From Bradyrhizobium manausense (GTDB taxonomy: Bacteria > Pseudomonadota > Alphaproteobacteria > Rhizobiales > Xanthobacteraceae), in contig NZ_JAFCLG010000031.1 of the NCBI RefSeq assembly GCF_018129685.1, positions 1 through 52,657 on the forward strand: DNA of 52,657 nt. The letters are read 5' to 3'. Under the pieces are notes generated by a model. That model was not told the origin of the DNA. It was given only the letters and a program-made list of their open reading frames with translations, and searched no databases. A program made the translations under genes and the position numbers. Positions 22,639-32,200 of this stretch are shown piece by piece. Within the stretch, counting starts at the first letter, position 1. Each line of letters starts with the position of its first letter.

Positions 22639-22905
22639 TCACGGGCACTTCGGCGAGCCCATCGGCACGTTGGGGTACGGCCAGTTCTTCCAGCTTCCGT
22701 CTGAATCGACGCAAGCCGCTGCGCTTGGAGTCGGGGCTGGTGTCGGACTCGGGCCTGGTAAGGATTCGGGCGCCGACTGCGATGAAGACGGAGCGCTCGT
22801 CGCCTGCGCCATGACATAACGATCGACAGGAGCAGCTGACAGATATCCGGCGACGGTGACGCCGAGGAACGTCGCGCAACCCTTGACGAAATCGCCGCGC
22901 GTCAT
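22639..22905 (-). CDS. Small exported proline-rich protein, unknown function
   Basis: An 88-residue protein. The ATG at 22905 overlaps the stop of the upstream GNAT gene in an ATGA arrangement, which points to coupled translation. An N-terminal hydrophobic segment (CATFLGVTVAGYLSAAPVD) follows one arginine (MTRGDF), suggesting export or a membrane anchor. A Ser/Pro/Ala-rich spacer is next (about residues 38-64). A short C-terminus ends with two cysteines (AACVDSDGSWKNWPYPNVPM, then a terminal CP) that could form a disulfide. I do not recognise the family. Confidence 0.6.
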   Translation of the reverse strand: MTRGDFVKGCATFLGVTVAGYLSAAPVDRYVMAQATSAPSSSQSAPESLPGPSPTPAPTPSAAACVDSDGSWKNWPYPNVPMGSPKCP

Positions 22906-23348
22906 GGTGTCCACATCATCTTCAGCACCGGCCGCCCCGAGGTCGGGTTCACGTCTTCGCCGGCATGTGCAAAGCCGTTGCGTTCGTAGAAACGGATGGC
23001 GCGGGCATTGTCCTTGTTGACGAGCAGCGTGACGCCAGATGGTGACAGGCGTTTGGCCTCATCGACCAGCAGCCTTGCCGCGTCCGAGCCCCAGTGATCG
23101 GGATCGACGACGAGCTGGTCGAGATAGCCATCACGATCGATGGTGACGAAGCCTGTCAGTACGCCATTCTGTTCCGAGACCACGATGGACGCCTTCGGCA
23201 CCAGCTCGTTCCGCCAGCGCTCGCGCCACCAGTCCACCCGCGCCGCGAAATCAATCTGCGGATAGGCCTGCTGCCAGGTGCGGTGCCACAGGTCGATCGC
23301 CGCCGCTTCGTCGGCGTCTGCGTAGGGGCGGAGGCGGAGCGCACTCAT
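22902..23348 (-). CDS. GNAT family N-acetyltransferase
   Basis: A 148-residue GNAT-fold acetyltransferase. It opens with LRLRPYADADEAAAIDLW and has the central strand VLTGFVTIDRDGYLDQLVVDP. The acetyl-CoA loop region is WGSDAARLLVDEAKRL, a weakened form of the Q/RxxGxG/A motif. The C-terminal NKDNARAIRFYERNGF is strongly diagnostic. The substrate (a small molecule, peptide or tRNA) is unknown. The start at 23348 (MSALRL) is preferred because the sequence further upstream belongs to a palindromic repeat. It overlaps the small exported-protein gene by 4 bp. Confidence 0.88.
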   Translation of the reverse strand: MSALRLRPYADADEAAAIDLWHRTWQQAYPQIDFAARVDWWRERWRNELVPKASIVVSEQNGVLTGFVTIDRDGYLDQLVVDPDHWGSDAARLLVDEAKRLSPSGVTLLVNKDNARAIRFYERNGFAHAGEDVNPTSGRPVLKMMWTP

Positions 23349-23359
23349 CTTGCAAAGGT

Positions 23360-23450
23360 CGTCATGCCCGGGCTTGTCCCGGGCATCCACGTCCTCCTAT
23401 CAGCGCCGACCGAACATCGTGGATGGCCGGGACAAGCCCGGCCATGACGG
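23360..23450. repeat. Palindromic repeat (GTCATGCCCGG arms)
   Basis: GTCATGCCCGGGCTTGTCCC and GGGCATCCACG are answered by CGTGGATGGCCGGGACAAGC and CCGGCCATGAC. It sits between the OmpA/MotB-like gene and the GNAT gene. Confidence 0.8.
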
Positions 23451-23478
23451 TGGGGTGAGTATCGTGTGACCCTCACGA

Positions 23479-24507
23479 CTACCGCTCCGTCAGCTTCAGC
23501 TCGATGCGGCGGTTGCGCTTGTAGGCGTCTTCGGTGTTGGCGGTGTCGAGCGGCTGGAATTCGGCAAAGCCGGCGGCGACCAGGCGCTGGGCGGGCACGC
23601 CGAGCGAGATCAGATATTGAACCACCGAGATCGCGCGGGCCGACGAGAGGTCCCAGTTCGACTTGAAGTTCACGCCGCTCACCGGCCGCACGTCGGTGTG
23701 GCCGTCGACGCGCAGCACCCAGGCGATCTCGGGTGGAATCTTCTTGTCTAGCTCGATCAGCGCGGCCGCGACGGTGTCCAGCTCGGCGCGGCCTTCGGGC
23801 AGCAGGGTTGCCTGTCCGGTGTCGAAGAACACTTCGGACTGGAACACGAAGCGGTCGCCGACCACGCGGATGTCGGGACGATTGCCGAGAATGGCGCGCA
23901 GGCGCCCGAAGAACTCGGAACGGTAGCGCGACAGTTCCTGCACGCGCTGCGCCAAAGCGACGTTCAAGCGAGAACCCAGATCGGCGATGCGGTTCTGCGA
24001 TTCCTTGTCGCGCTTCTCGGATGCATCGAGCGCCTCTTCGAGTGCCGCCAACTGCCGGCGCAGCGCGCTGATCTGCTGGTTCAGCACCTCGATCTGCGCC
24101 AGCGCCCGCGCCGAGACCGCCTTCTCGGAGTCCAGCGCCTTGCCAAGCTCGGACGTCTTGCCCTGCGCGTCGTTGCCGGCGGCGGCAAGGCCGTCATAGA
24201 GGCCCTTGATGCGGTCGCGCTCGCTCTCGGCCGAGGCGAGACCGGCCTTCAATTGCGAGACCTGGTCGTCGAGCGAGAGCTTGCCGAGCTTCTCCAGCGA
24301 GAGCAGCTCGTTGAGCTGCGCGATCTTGGCGTTGAGCTGCTCCAGCGCCTTGTCCTTGCCGGTCACCTCCTGCGACAGGAAGAACTGCACGACCAGGAAC
24401 ACCGAGAGCAGGAACACGATCGACAGCACCAGCGTCGACAGCGCGTCGACGAATCCGGGCCAGTAGTTGAAGGCGCCTTCGCTGCGGCGGCCGCGGGCTA
24501 GAGCCAT
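23479..24507 (-). CDS. OmpA/MotB-like peptidoglycan-binding membrane protein
   Basis: A 342-residue protein with one N-terminal membrane helix (about residues 17-44, LSTLVLSIVFLLSVFLVVQFFL). A long coiled coil runs from about 48 to 195 and is rich in heptads (LEQLNAKIAQLNELLSLEKL). A C-terminal OmpA domain (about 215-340) follows, with GHTDVRP and the late YKRNRRIELKL motif that bind peptidoglycan. The layout is that of MotB-type stators: an ion-channel helix, a stalk and a wall anchor. It lies 23 bp downstream of a MotA/ExbB-like gene, so the two should form an ion-driven complex. The stalk is much longer than in flagellar MotB and no flagellar gene is near, so a non-flagellar role is likely. 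Confidence 0.88.
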   Translation of the reverse strand: MALARGRRSEGAFNYWPGFVDALSTLVLSIVFLLSVFLVVQFFLSQEVTGKDKALEQLNAKIAQLNELLSLEKLGKLSLDDQVSQLKAGLASAESERDRIKGLYDGLAAAGNDAQGKTSELGKALDSEKAVSARALAQIEVLNQQISALRRQLAALEEALDASEKRDKESQNRIADLGSRLNVALAQRVQELSRYRSEFFGRLRAILGNRPDIRVVGDRFVFQSEVFFDTGQATLLPEGRAELDTVAAALIELDKKIPPEIAWVLRVDGHTDVRPVSGVNFKSNWDLSSARAISVVQYLISLGVPAQRLVAAGFAEFQPLDTANTEDAYKRNRRIELKLTER

Positions 24508-24530
24508 GCTCGCCTCTCAAATGCTGATTG

Positions 24531-25568
24531 CTAACTCTTCTCGGGCTGGCGCGCGATGCGCTCGAGCAGGCGACGGATCTCGCGATTCTGCTCGCCCTGG
24601 CCGTCGGCCCATTCGCGGATCATCTGCTGCTCGGTGCGCATATGCGAGACCAGCGCCTGGATCGCCTCGGCAAGGCTCGCCATCGCCGCGGTGGTGCCGC
24701 GGCTGGCGCTGCCTTCCTCGAGCACGGCGCGAAGCCGCTCGACGGCGGCCTGCAGCTCGCCGCTGGCAACGCCGCCGCCTCCGGCGACCGCAGCGACCGC
24801 GACCTCGCCGCTGCCATATTCGCGCACAGTGGTGGCGAGCCAGTCCTCGAGGTCGGTGTAGAAGCGGTTCTGCGCCTGGCTCGATTGCAGGTCGAGGAAG
24901 CCGAGGATCAGCGATCCCGCGAGACCAAACAGCGAGCTGGAAAAGGAGATGCCCATGCCGCCGAGCGGGGCGGCGAGGCCCTCCTTCAGCGTGTCGAACA
25001 GCGCGCCGGCATCGCCGCCGACCTTGAGCCCGTCGATGACCTTTCCGACCGAGCCGACCGTCTCGATCAGGCCCCAGAAGGTGCCGAGCAGGCCGAGGAA
25101 GACGAGCAGGCCGGTCATGTAGCGGGAGATGTCGCGGGCCTCGTCCAGGCGCGTCGCGATCGAATCGAGCAGATGCCGCATGGTCGTCTGCGTGATCGAC
25201 ATCCGCCCGGTGCGCTCGCCGCCCAGGATCATCGCCATCGGCGCCAGCAGCTTGGGGTGCCGGGCGGGCGCGAGGCCGGGGTCGGCGATGCGGAAATTGT
25301 TGACCCAGGAGACTTCAGGGTAGAGCCGGATGACCTGGCGGAACGCCAGCACGATGCCGATGAACAGCACCGCCCCGATCAGCGCGTTCAGCCCGGGATT
25401 GGCGAAGAAGGCCTGGACGATCTGCTTGTAGAGCACCACGCCGACCAGGGTGCAGAGCACCAGGAAAACCAGCATCCGCACCAGGAAGACGCTGGGCGAA
25501 GACAGCTTCGTGTACTCGATCTCGATGGTGGAGCGGGGCGAGGCGCCTGACGGCATGGCCGGGATCAT
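24531..25568 (-). CDS. MotA/TolQ/ExbB-like proton-channel protein
   Basis: A 345-residue inner-membrane protein. Helices are near residues 29-50 (VRMLVFLVLCTLVGVVLY), 55-78, 148-172 (GLLVFLGLLGTFWGLIETVG) and 200-222. The MotA/TolQ/ExbB signature is the GLLGTFWGLIETV to LAAPLGGMGISFSSSLFGLAGSL stretch. The C-terminal 110 residues are cytosolic and helical (LQAAVERLRAVLEEG, LLERIARQ). With the OmpA/MotB-like protein encoded just downstream it should make a proton- or sodium-driven stator-like complex. Similar pairs occur broadly in alphaproteobacteria and resemble ZorA/ZorB of the Zorya defence system, but no zorC/D/E genes adjoin. The biological load is unknown. Confidence 0.87.
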   Translation of the reverse strand: MIPAMPSGASPRSTIEIEYTKLSSPSVFLVRMLVFLVLCTLVGVVLYKQIVQAFFANPGLNALIGAVLFIGIVLAFRQVIRLYPEVSWVNNFRIADPGLAPARHPKLLAPMAMILGGERTGRMSITQTTMRHLLDSIATRLDEARDISRYMTGLLVFLGLLGTFWGLIETVGSVGKVIDGLKVGGDAGALFDTLKEGLAAPLGGMGISFSSSLFGLAGSLILGFLDLQSSQAQNRFYTDLEDWLATTVREYGSGEVAVAAVAGGGGVASGELQAAVERLRAVLEEGSASRGTTAAMASLAEAIQALVSHMRTEQQMIREWADGQGEQNREIRRLLERIARQPEKS

Positions 25569-25734
25569 CCATTACTTGCTTGCCTCCGCACTATGGCACA
25601 GGCCGGGTGCAAAAAAAGCGCCGGATGTGCGGATTTCGGGAAGCCGGCGCGGAACCCAAGGCTGAAACCCCGCTTTGATACCAACGTATTTTGCAAAACT
25701 TCGGCATTCCACAAGCTTAGGTCGGATTTTTTGC

Positions 25735-26556
25735 ATGGCGATGTTTCTTTGGGGATTGGCGGCCATCGCGGTCTCGCTCGCGGTCCTGATGGCCTGCGCC
25801 TGGGTCGTGCAGCAGCGCACGGGCAATTCCGGCTGGGTCGATACGATCTGGACCTTTTCGGTCGGTCTCACCGGTGCCGGCGCGGCCCTTTGGCCGGTGG
25901 CCGGCGGAGCGCCCAACGCGCGGCAATGGCTGGTTGCGGCGCTGGTGGCGCTCTGGTCGTTCCGGCTCGGCATCCATATCGCGATCCGCACCGCCGGGAT
26001 CACCGACGATCCCCGCTATGCCGCTTTCGCCGCCGATTGGGGCCTCAAGGCGCCCTGGCGGATGTTCCTCTTTCTGCAGAACCAGGCCTTGGGCTCGGTG
26101 CCGTTGGTGTTCGCGATCTTCGTCGCGGCACATCTTCCCGATCCCGCGTTGCGGATTCAGGATTTCCTCGGCGTCGCGATCCTGCTGACCGGGATCCTGG
26201 GCGAGGGGCTCGCGGATGCGCAATTGCGGCGCTTCCGGCACGACCCCTCCAACAAAGGCAAGGTGTGCGACGTCGGCCTGTGGCGCTGGTCGCGCCATCC
26301 CAACTATTTCTTCGAGTGGTTCTCCTGGCTCGCCTATCCGGTGATCGCCCTGTCCGTCGGCTATCCCTGGGGCTGGGCCAGCCTGCTCGCGCCGATCTTC
26401 ATGTACTGGATTTTGGTGCACGTCACCGGCATCCCGCCGCTGGAGGCGCAGATGCTGCGCTCCCGCGGTGAGCGTTATCGTGCCTATCAGTCGCGAACCA
26501 GCGCCTTCTTCCCGCTGCCGCCGAAGCAACAACCGACCGAGGGCGTGGCCACATGA
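25735..26556 (+). CDS. DUF1295 membrane protein (steroid 5-alpha-reductase-like)
   Basis: A 273-residue protein with about six or seven helices. The C-terminal half carries the isoprenylcysteine methyltransferase / steroid reductase-like signature GLWRWSRHPNYFFEWFSWLAYP and the end motif MLRSRGERYRAYQSRTSAFFPLPP. DUF1295 members are thought to be NADPH-dependent reductases of lipids, but few have been tested. The ATG at 25735 is chosen because the first helix begins there; 20 further codons are open upstream. Its stop overlaps the next gene's ATG (ATGA), so it forms a translationally coupled pair with a CFA-synthase-like methyltransferase. This suggests joint modification of membrane fatty acids. 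Confidence 0.85.
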   Translation: MAMFLWGLAAIAVSLAVLMACAWVVQQRTGNSGWVDTIWTFSVGLTGAGAALWPVAGGAPNARQWLVAALVALWSFRLGIHIAIRTAGITDDPRYAAFAADWGLKAPWRMFLFLQNQALGSVPLVFAIFVAAHLPDPALRIQDFLGVAILLTGILGEGLADAQLRRFRHDPSNKGKVCDVGLWRWSRHPNYFFEWFSWLAYPVIALSVGYPWGWASLLAPIFMYWILVHVTGIPPLEAQMLRSRGERYRAYQSRTSAFFPLPPKQQPTEGVAT

Positions 26557-27581
26557 GCGTCGTCTCCGCGATCATCGGGACTGCCGAACACGTGCCGCTG
26601 CCGGATCTGGTGGTCCGCGCCGCCATCCAGCGCCTGTGCTCGCGCACCGCAACGCGCCTCGCCGCGCACACCGCCGCCGACGATGCCGCCTTCGCCGGGC
26701 GGATGATGCTGAGGCCGATCGCCGAGCACACGGCCGCCGCCAACGCCCAGCACTACGAGGTGCCGCAAAGCTTCTTCGCACAGGTGCTGGGCCCGAACCG
26801 CAAATACTCCTGCTGCTTCTACAGCAACGAAGCGACGACGCTGCAGGAGGCGGAGGAGGAGGCGCTCCGCCAGACCGTCGAGCATGCCGGCCTCGCCGAC
26901 GGGCAGACCATCCTCGAACTCGGCTGCGGCTGGGGCTCGCTGTCGCTGTGGATCGCGCGGCAGTTTCCGCATGCGAAGATCACCGCGGTGTCGAACTCGC
27001 AAGGCCAGCGCGCCTATATCGAGGACATCGCGCGGCAGCGCGGCCTCTCGAACCTGCGCGTCGTCACATCAGACATGAACGTGTTCGCGCCGGAGGGCCG
27101 GTTCGACCGCATCGTCTCGGTCGAGATGTTCGAGCACATGATGAACTGGCGCAAGCTGATGACGCGCGTGCGCGCATGGCTGGCCCCCGAGGGGCGCTTC
27201 TTCATGCACATCTTCACCCATCGGGCCGGCTCCTATGCGTTCGACCACGCCAATCGCGAGGACTGGATCGCGCAGCATTTCTTCACCGGCGGGGTGATGC
27301 CGAGCCATCAACTCGTCCGGCAATATGACGACATCTTCGAAATCGAGAAGGAATGGCGCTGGAGCGGCACGCATTATCAACGCACCGCTAACGATTGGCT
27401 CGCCAATTTCGATGCGCATCGCGACGCGATCGAAGCCGCCTTGCGCAACGTCTATGGCGACGAGACCCATTTGTGGATGCGGCGCTGGCGCTGGTTCTTC
27501 CTCGCCACCGCAGGCCTGTTCGGCTACGCCGATGGCGCCGAGTGGGGCGTCAGCCACTACCGGATGAAGGCGGCGGGCTGA
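26553..27581 (+). CDS. Cyclopropane-fatty-acid-synthase-like SAM methyltransferase
   Basis: A 342-residue member of the CFA synthase/mycolic acid methyltransferase family. It has the HYEVPQSFFAQVLGPNRKYSCC opening, SAM motif I as ILELGCGWGSLSLWIA (about residues 118-131) and VSVEMFEHMMNW. Late motifs are MHIFTHRAGSYAF and HYQRTANDWLANFDAH. It lacks the N-terminal lipid-binding extension of E. coli Cfa, so it is shorter than the 380-residue enzyme. The family adds a methylene or methyl group from SAM to double bonds in membrane phospholipids. With the coupled DUF1295 protein, a methyl-branched or otherwise reduced fatty acid product is a reasonable guess. Confidence 0.88.
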   Translation: MSVVSAIIGTAEHVPLPDLVVRAAIQRLCSRTATRLAAHTAADDAAFAGRMMLRPIAEHTAAANAQHYEVPQSFFAQVLGPNRKYSCCFYSNEATTLQEAEEEALRQTVEHAGLADGQTILELGCGWGSLSLWIARQFPHAKITAVSNSQGQRAYIEDIARQRGLSNLRVVTSDMNVFAPEGRFDRIVSVEMFEHMMNWRKLMTRVRAWLAPEGRFFMHIFTHRAGSYAFDHANREDWIAQHFFTGGVMPSHQLVRQYDDIFEIEKEWRWSGTHYQRTANDWLANFDAHRDAIEAALRNVYGDETHLWMRRWRWFFLATAGLFGYADGAEWGVSHYRMKAAG

Positions 27582-27618
27582 TTGCGATGTTCTGTCGCAG
27601 CGCGCGGCGACGGAACCC

Positions 27619-27638
27619 GACTCACAATCCGGTGAGTC
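27619..27638. promoter_or_regulatory. Short dyad upstream of the RND efflux genes
   Basis: GACTCAC and GTGAGTC form a perfect 7-bp dyad around AATCCG, 37 bp past the methyltransferase stop and about 170 bp before the efflux adaptor gene. There is no T-run, so it is not a good terminator. It could be an operator. Confidence 0.3.
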
Positions 27639-27811
27639 CCCAAAAGCAACCTGAACTCAGCGCGATAGCGCGTGTGACATTGAGCCGCCCGCAGCATGCG
27701 TTGCGCCACGGCAGGTCCCTTCTATTTTGATCGCATCAGCCGCGCTGAATTGCCGAGGACCGGCATTGCGCGAAGCCTGATCAGTTTCAACAATTTGAGG
27801 TACCCCACTTC

Positions 27812-29005
27812 ATGTCACGACTTCGAGCGCGATCGGCATGCGTTGCAATGATGCTCGCGGCCCTTGCGCCGCTGCTGGGTGCTTGCGACGAATCGTCTTC
27901 TGCCGTCTCTGCTGCCCAAACCACTGAACCCGATGTCAGCGTCGTGACCGTCAAGCCGCAGCCGCGCGCGGTGGTGCGTGAGCTGCCCGGCCGGATCTCG
28001 CCGACGCGCGTTGCCGAGGTGCGTCCGCGCGTGTCAGGCATCGTTGTCGAGCGGTTGTTCCGCCAGGGCAGCGAGGTGAAGGCCGGCGATCCGCTCTATC
28101 GGATTGATCCGCGTCCGTTCGAAGTCGAGGTGATGGCGGGCGAAGCCGCGCTCGCCAAGGCCGATGCTGCCTTGATGCAGGCGCAGCAGCAGGCGCGCCG
28201 CATCGCGATGCTGGCCAGCCAGCGCGCGGCCCCCGAAGCCGAGAACGAAAAGACCATCGCCGCCGAACGTCAGGCACAGGCCGACGTCGAGGGCCGCAAG
28301 GCCGATCTCGCACGCGCAAAGCTCAATCTCGACTATGCGACGGTGCGTGCGCCGATCGACGGTGTGGTCGGTGCCGCGCTCGTCAGCGAAGGCGCGCTGG
28401 TGGTGCAGAACGAGACCAATCTTGCCACGGTGCAGCAGCTCGACCCTGTCTATGCCGACTTCACCCAGTCGGTCACCGAGCTCAATCAGCTGCGCCGCGC
28501 CTTCGAGAGCGGCGATCTCGATCGCATCGAAGGCGATGCCGCCAAGGTGCGCCTCGTGCTCGATGACAACACGGTCTATTCGCTCGAGGGCAAGCTGCTG
28601 TTCTCCGAGGCGAAGGTCGACGCCCATACCGGCCAGGTGACGCTGCGCGGCGAGTTCCGCAATCCCAGGCGCGAGCTCTTGCCGGGCATGTATGTCCGTG
28701 TCCGCCTCGACCAGGGCCTCGACAGCGACGCGATCGCGGTGCCGCAGCAGGCAGTCCAGCGCAATGGCGGCGGCGGCAGCGAGGTGTTTGTCGTCAAGGA
28801 CGACAACCGCATCGCGGTGCAGCCTGTTCGCACCGGCTCGGTGCAGGACGGCGTCTGGTTCGTCACGGAGGGGCTGAAGGCCGGCGACAGGGTCGTGGTC
28901 GAAGGCTTCCAGAAGTTCGCAGCCGGCGACAAGGTCAAACCGCAAGCCTGGGCCGCGGCCGAGGCGGGCGCCGATGACCGGCACGCTCCCAAGGCCGCGC
29001 GGTAA
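27812..29005 (+). CDS. RND efflux periplasmic adaptor (membrane fusion) lipoprotein
   Basis: A 397-residue HlyD/AcrA-type adaptor. The signal peptide ends in a lipobox LLGAC with C25 as the lipid-carrying residue, so it should be anchored to the inner membrane. The lipoyl half-motifs are visible (VAEVRPRVSGIVVERLFRQG, then LDYATVRAPIDGVVGAALVSEGALV). Between them is an alanine/glutamine-rich helical hairpin (about residues 103-165). The beta-barrel and membrane-proximal domains follow (ELLPGMYVRVRL; LKAGDRVVVEGFQK). It links the RND pump encoded next to an outer-membrane TolC-type channel, which is not in the window. No TetR- or MarR-type regulator adjoins. Confidence 0.94.
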   Translation: MSRLRARSACVAMMLAALAPLLGACDESSSAVSAAQTTEPDVSVVTVKPQPRAVVRELPGRISPTRVAEVRPRVSGIVVERLFRQGSEVKAGDPLYRIDPRPFEVEVMAGEAALAKADAALMQAQQQARRIAMLASQRAAPEAENEKTIAAERQAQADVEGRKADLARAKLNLDYATVRAPIDGVVGAALVSEGALVVQNETNLATVQQLDPVYADFTQSVTELNQLRRAFESGDLDRIEGDAAKVRLVLDDNTVYSLEGKLLFSEAKVDAHTGQVTLRGEFRNPRRELLPGMYVRVRLDQGLDSDAIAVPQQAVQRNGGGGSEVFVVKDDNRIAVQPVRTGSVQDGVWFVTEGLKAGDRVVVEGFQKFAAGDKVKPQAWAAAEAGADDRHAPKAAR

Positions 29006-29023
29006 CGCTCGCGCTGCCCGGAG

Positions 29024-29178
29024 CACCTCTCCCGAAGGGAGAGGTCGGATCGCATCGAAGATGCGATCCGGGTGAGGGGTTACGGTCTCGCTGCACGCTG
29101 CGGCCCTCACCCGGATTGCACTGACGAAGCTTCGCATCGCCAGGTGCAATCCGACCTCTCCCCGCTGGGGAGAGGTGG
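29024..29178. repeat. Palindromic repeat (family C) inside the efflux operon
   Basis: CACCTCTCCCGAAGGGAGAG and GGATCGCATCGAAGATGCGATCC lead to GGTGAGGGG. These are answered by CCCTCACCCGGATTGCA and CCTCTCCCCGCTGGGGAGAGG. It occupies most of the 238 bp between the adaptor and the pump gene. Confidence 0.85.
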
Positions 29179-29243
29179 ACCTCAGACAACCGGCCGAGCT
29201 GATTTCATCGGTCCTGAACGAAACAACAAGGGTCAAGCGGCAC

Positions 29244-32200
29244 ATGCCGAGCTTCTTCATCGACAGGCCGATCTTCGCCTGGGTCGTCGCGCTGTTCATC
29301 TGTCTGATCGGGGCGATCTCGATCCCGCTGCTGCCGATCGCGCAATATCCGATCATCGCGCCGCCCTCGATCTCGATCTCGACGAGCTATCCTGGCGCGT
29401 CGCCGGAAAACCTCTACAACAGCGTCACCCGCCTGATCGAGGAGGAGCTCAACGGCGCCTCCGGCATCCTCAATTTCGAATCGACCAGCGACTCGCTCGG
29501 CCAGGTCGAGATCACAGCCAACTTCCAGCCGGGCACCGACACCAGCGCGGCCTCGGTCGAGGTGCAGAACCGCATCAAGCGCGTCGAGGCGCGGCTGCCG
29601 CGCGCGGTGATCCAGCAGGGCATTCTGATCGAGGAAGCCTCCAGCGCGGTGCTTCAGATCATCACGCTGAACTCCACCGATGGCAGCCTGGACGAAGTCG
29701 GTCTCGGCGACTTCATGATCCGCAACGTGCTCGGTGAAGTCAGGCGCATTCCCGGCGTCGGCCGCGCCACGCTTTATTCCACCGAGCGCAGTCTCCGCGT
29801 CTGGATCGATCCGGCAAAACTCGTCGGATATGGCCTGACGGCGGATGACGTCAACAAGGCGATCTCGGCGCAGAATGCGCAGGTCGCCTCCGGCAGCATC
29901 GGCGCCGAGCCGTCGACCGACAACCAGCGCACCTCGGCGCTTGTGCTGGTCAAGGGCCAGCTCTCCTCGCCGGACGAATTCGGCGCCATCATCCTGCGCG
30001 CCAACGCCGACGGCTCGACCGTGCGCCTTCGCGACGTCGCCCGCATCGAGGTCGGTGGTCTCAGCTACCAGTTCAACACCCGCCTGAACGGCAAGCCGAC
30101 CGCCGGTCTCTCGGTGCTGCTGTCGCCGTCCGGCAACGCGCTGGCGACGGCCAGCGCGGTCGAAGAGAAGATGAAGGAGCTGTCGCGCTTCTTCCCGGCC
30201 AATATCGCCTACGAGATCCCCTACAACATCACGCCCGTGGTCGAAGCTTCGATCAAGAAGGTGCTGTCGACCCTGCTAGAGGCCGTGGTGCTGGTCTTCG
30301 CCGTGATGTTCCTGTTCCTGCAGAACATCCGCTACACCATCATCCCGACCATCGTGGTGCCGGTCGCGCTGCTGGGCGCCTGCACCGTGCTGCTGCTCGC
30401 CGGCTACTCCATCAACATGCTCAGCATGTTCGGCATGGTGCTCGCCGTCGGCATCCTGGTCGACGACGCCATCGTCGTGGTCGAGAACGTCGAGCGCATC
30501 ATGGCCGAGGAAGGCCTGCCTCCGAAGGAAGCGACGCGCAAGGCGATGTCGCAGATCTCGGGCGCCATCATCGGCATTACGCTGGTGCTGATGGCGGTGT
30601 TCGTGCCGATGGCGTTCTTCCCCGGCTCGGTCGGCATCATCTACCGTCAGTTCTCGGTGACCATGGTCGCGGCGATCGGCTTCTCCGCCTTCCTCGCGCT
30701 GTCGCTGACGCCGGCGCTGTGTGCCACGCTGCTCAAGCCGGTCGCTGCCGGCCACGGTCATGCGAAGAAGGGCGTGTTCGGCTGGTTCAACCGCATCCTC
30801 GAAGGCGGCAAGGACAGCTATTCCCGCACCGTCGGCTTCTCGCTGAAGCGCACCGGCCGCCTGATGCTGGTCTATTTCGCGCTGCTATCAGGCCTGTCCT
30901 TCGCCTTCGTCAGCCTGCCCGGCGGCTTTCTGCCGGTTGACGACCAGGGCTTCGTCACCACCGACGTGCAGACGCCGTCGGATTCCTCCTACGCGCGCAC
31001 CGAGGCCGTGATCGAGAAGGTGGAAAAATATCTGGCGCAGCGGCCGGGCGTGGACAACGTCACGTTCCTCACCGGCTTCAGCTTCTCCGGCCAGGGCATG
31101 AACACCGCGCAGGCCTTCATCACCTTGAAGGACTGGTCGCAGCGTGGGCCAAAGGAATCCGCCGCCGCGATCGTTGATGACATCAACCGCGATCTGGGGG
31201 CATCGATCCGCGACGCAAAGATCTCCGCGCTGCAGCCGCCGCCGATCGACAATCTCGGCAATTCCTCGGGCTTCTCGTTCCGCCTGCAGGACCGCGGCCA
31301 GAAGGGCTATCCGGCCCTGATGCGCGCCGCCGACCAGTTGATCGCGGAGGCCAATGCGAGCCCGGTGCTGCAGAAGGTCTATGTCGAAGGCCTGCCCGAG
31401 GCCGGCGTGGTCAATCTCGTGATCGACCGCGAGAAGGCCGGCGCCTTCGGCGTCACTTTCGAAGACATCAACAACACGATCTCGACCAATCTCGGCTCGA
31501 ACTACATCAACGACTTTCCGAACCGCGGCCGCATGCAGCGCGTCGTGGTGCAGGCCGATGCCCGCGACCGCATGAAACCTGAGGACATCCTGAACTACAA
31601 CGTCAGGAACAGCCGCGGCCAGCTCGTGCCGTTCTCGTCCTTCACCACGGTCGAATGGGCGCGCGGCCCGACGCAGATCGCCGGCTTCAACTATTATCCG
31701 GCGGTGCGCATCTCCGGCGAAGCGAGGCCCGGCTTCACCTCGGGCGACGCCATCGCCGAGATGGAGCGCCTCGCCGGCAAGCTGCCGCGCGGTTTCGGCT
31801 ATGAATGGACCGGACAGTCGCTGCAGGAAAAACTCTCGGGCTCGCAGGCGCCGTTCCTGCTGGCGCTCTCCGTGCTCGTGGTGTTCCTGTGTCTTGCAGC
31901 GCTCTATGAGAGCTGGACCATTCCGCTCGCGGTGCTGCTGACCGTGCCGCTCGGCATTGTCGGTGCCGTGGTTTCGGCGATCCTGCGCGGCCTGCCGAAC
32001 GACGTCTATTTCACCGTCGGCCTGATCACCATCATCGGCCTTGCCGCCAAGGACGCAATCCTGATCATCGAGTTCGCGAAGGACTTGCGGAAGGAGGGCA
32101 GACCGCTGGTGGAAGCCACCATCGAAGCCTGCCGGCTGCGCTTCCGTCCGATTCTGATGACCGGCCTTGCCTTCATCTGCGGCGTGTTGCCGATGGCGAT

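Noticed and set aside
23479..25568. A Zorya defence system
   Set aside because: Only ZorA/ZorB-like proteins are present; no ZorC, ZorD or ZorE follows and the neighbours are core genes.
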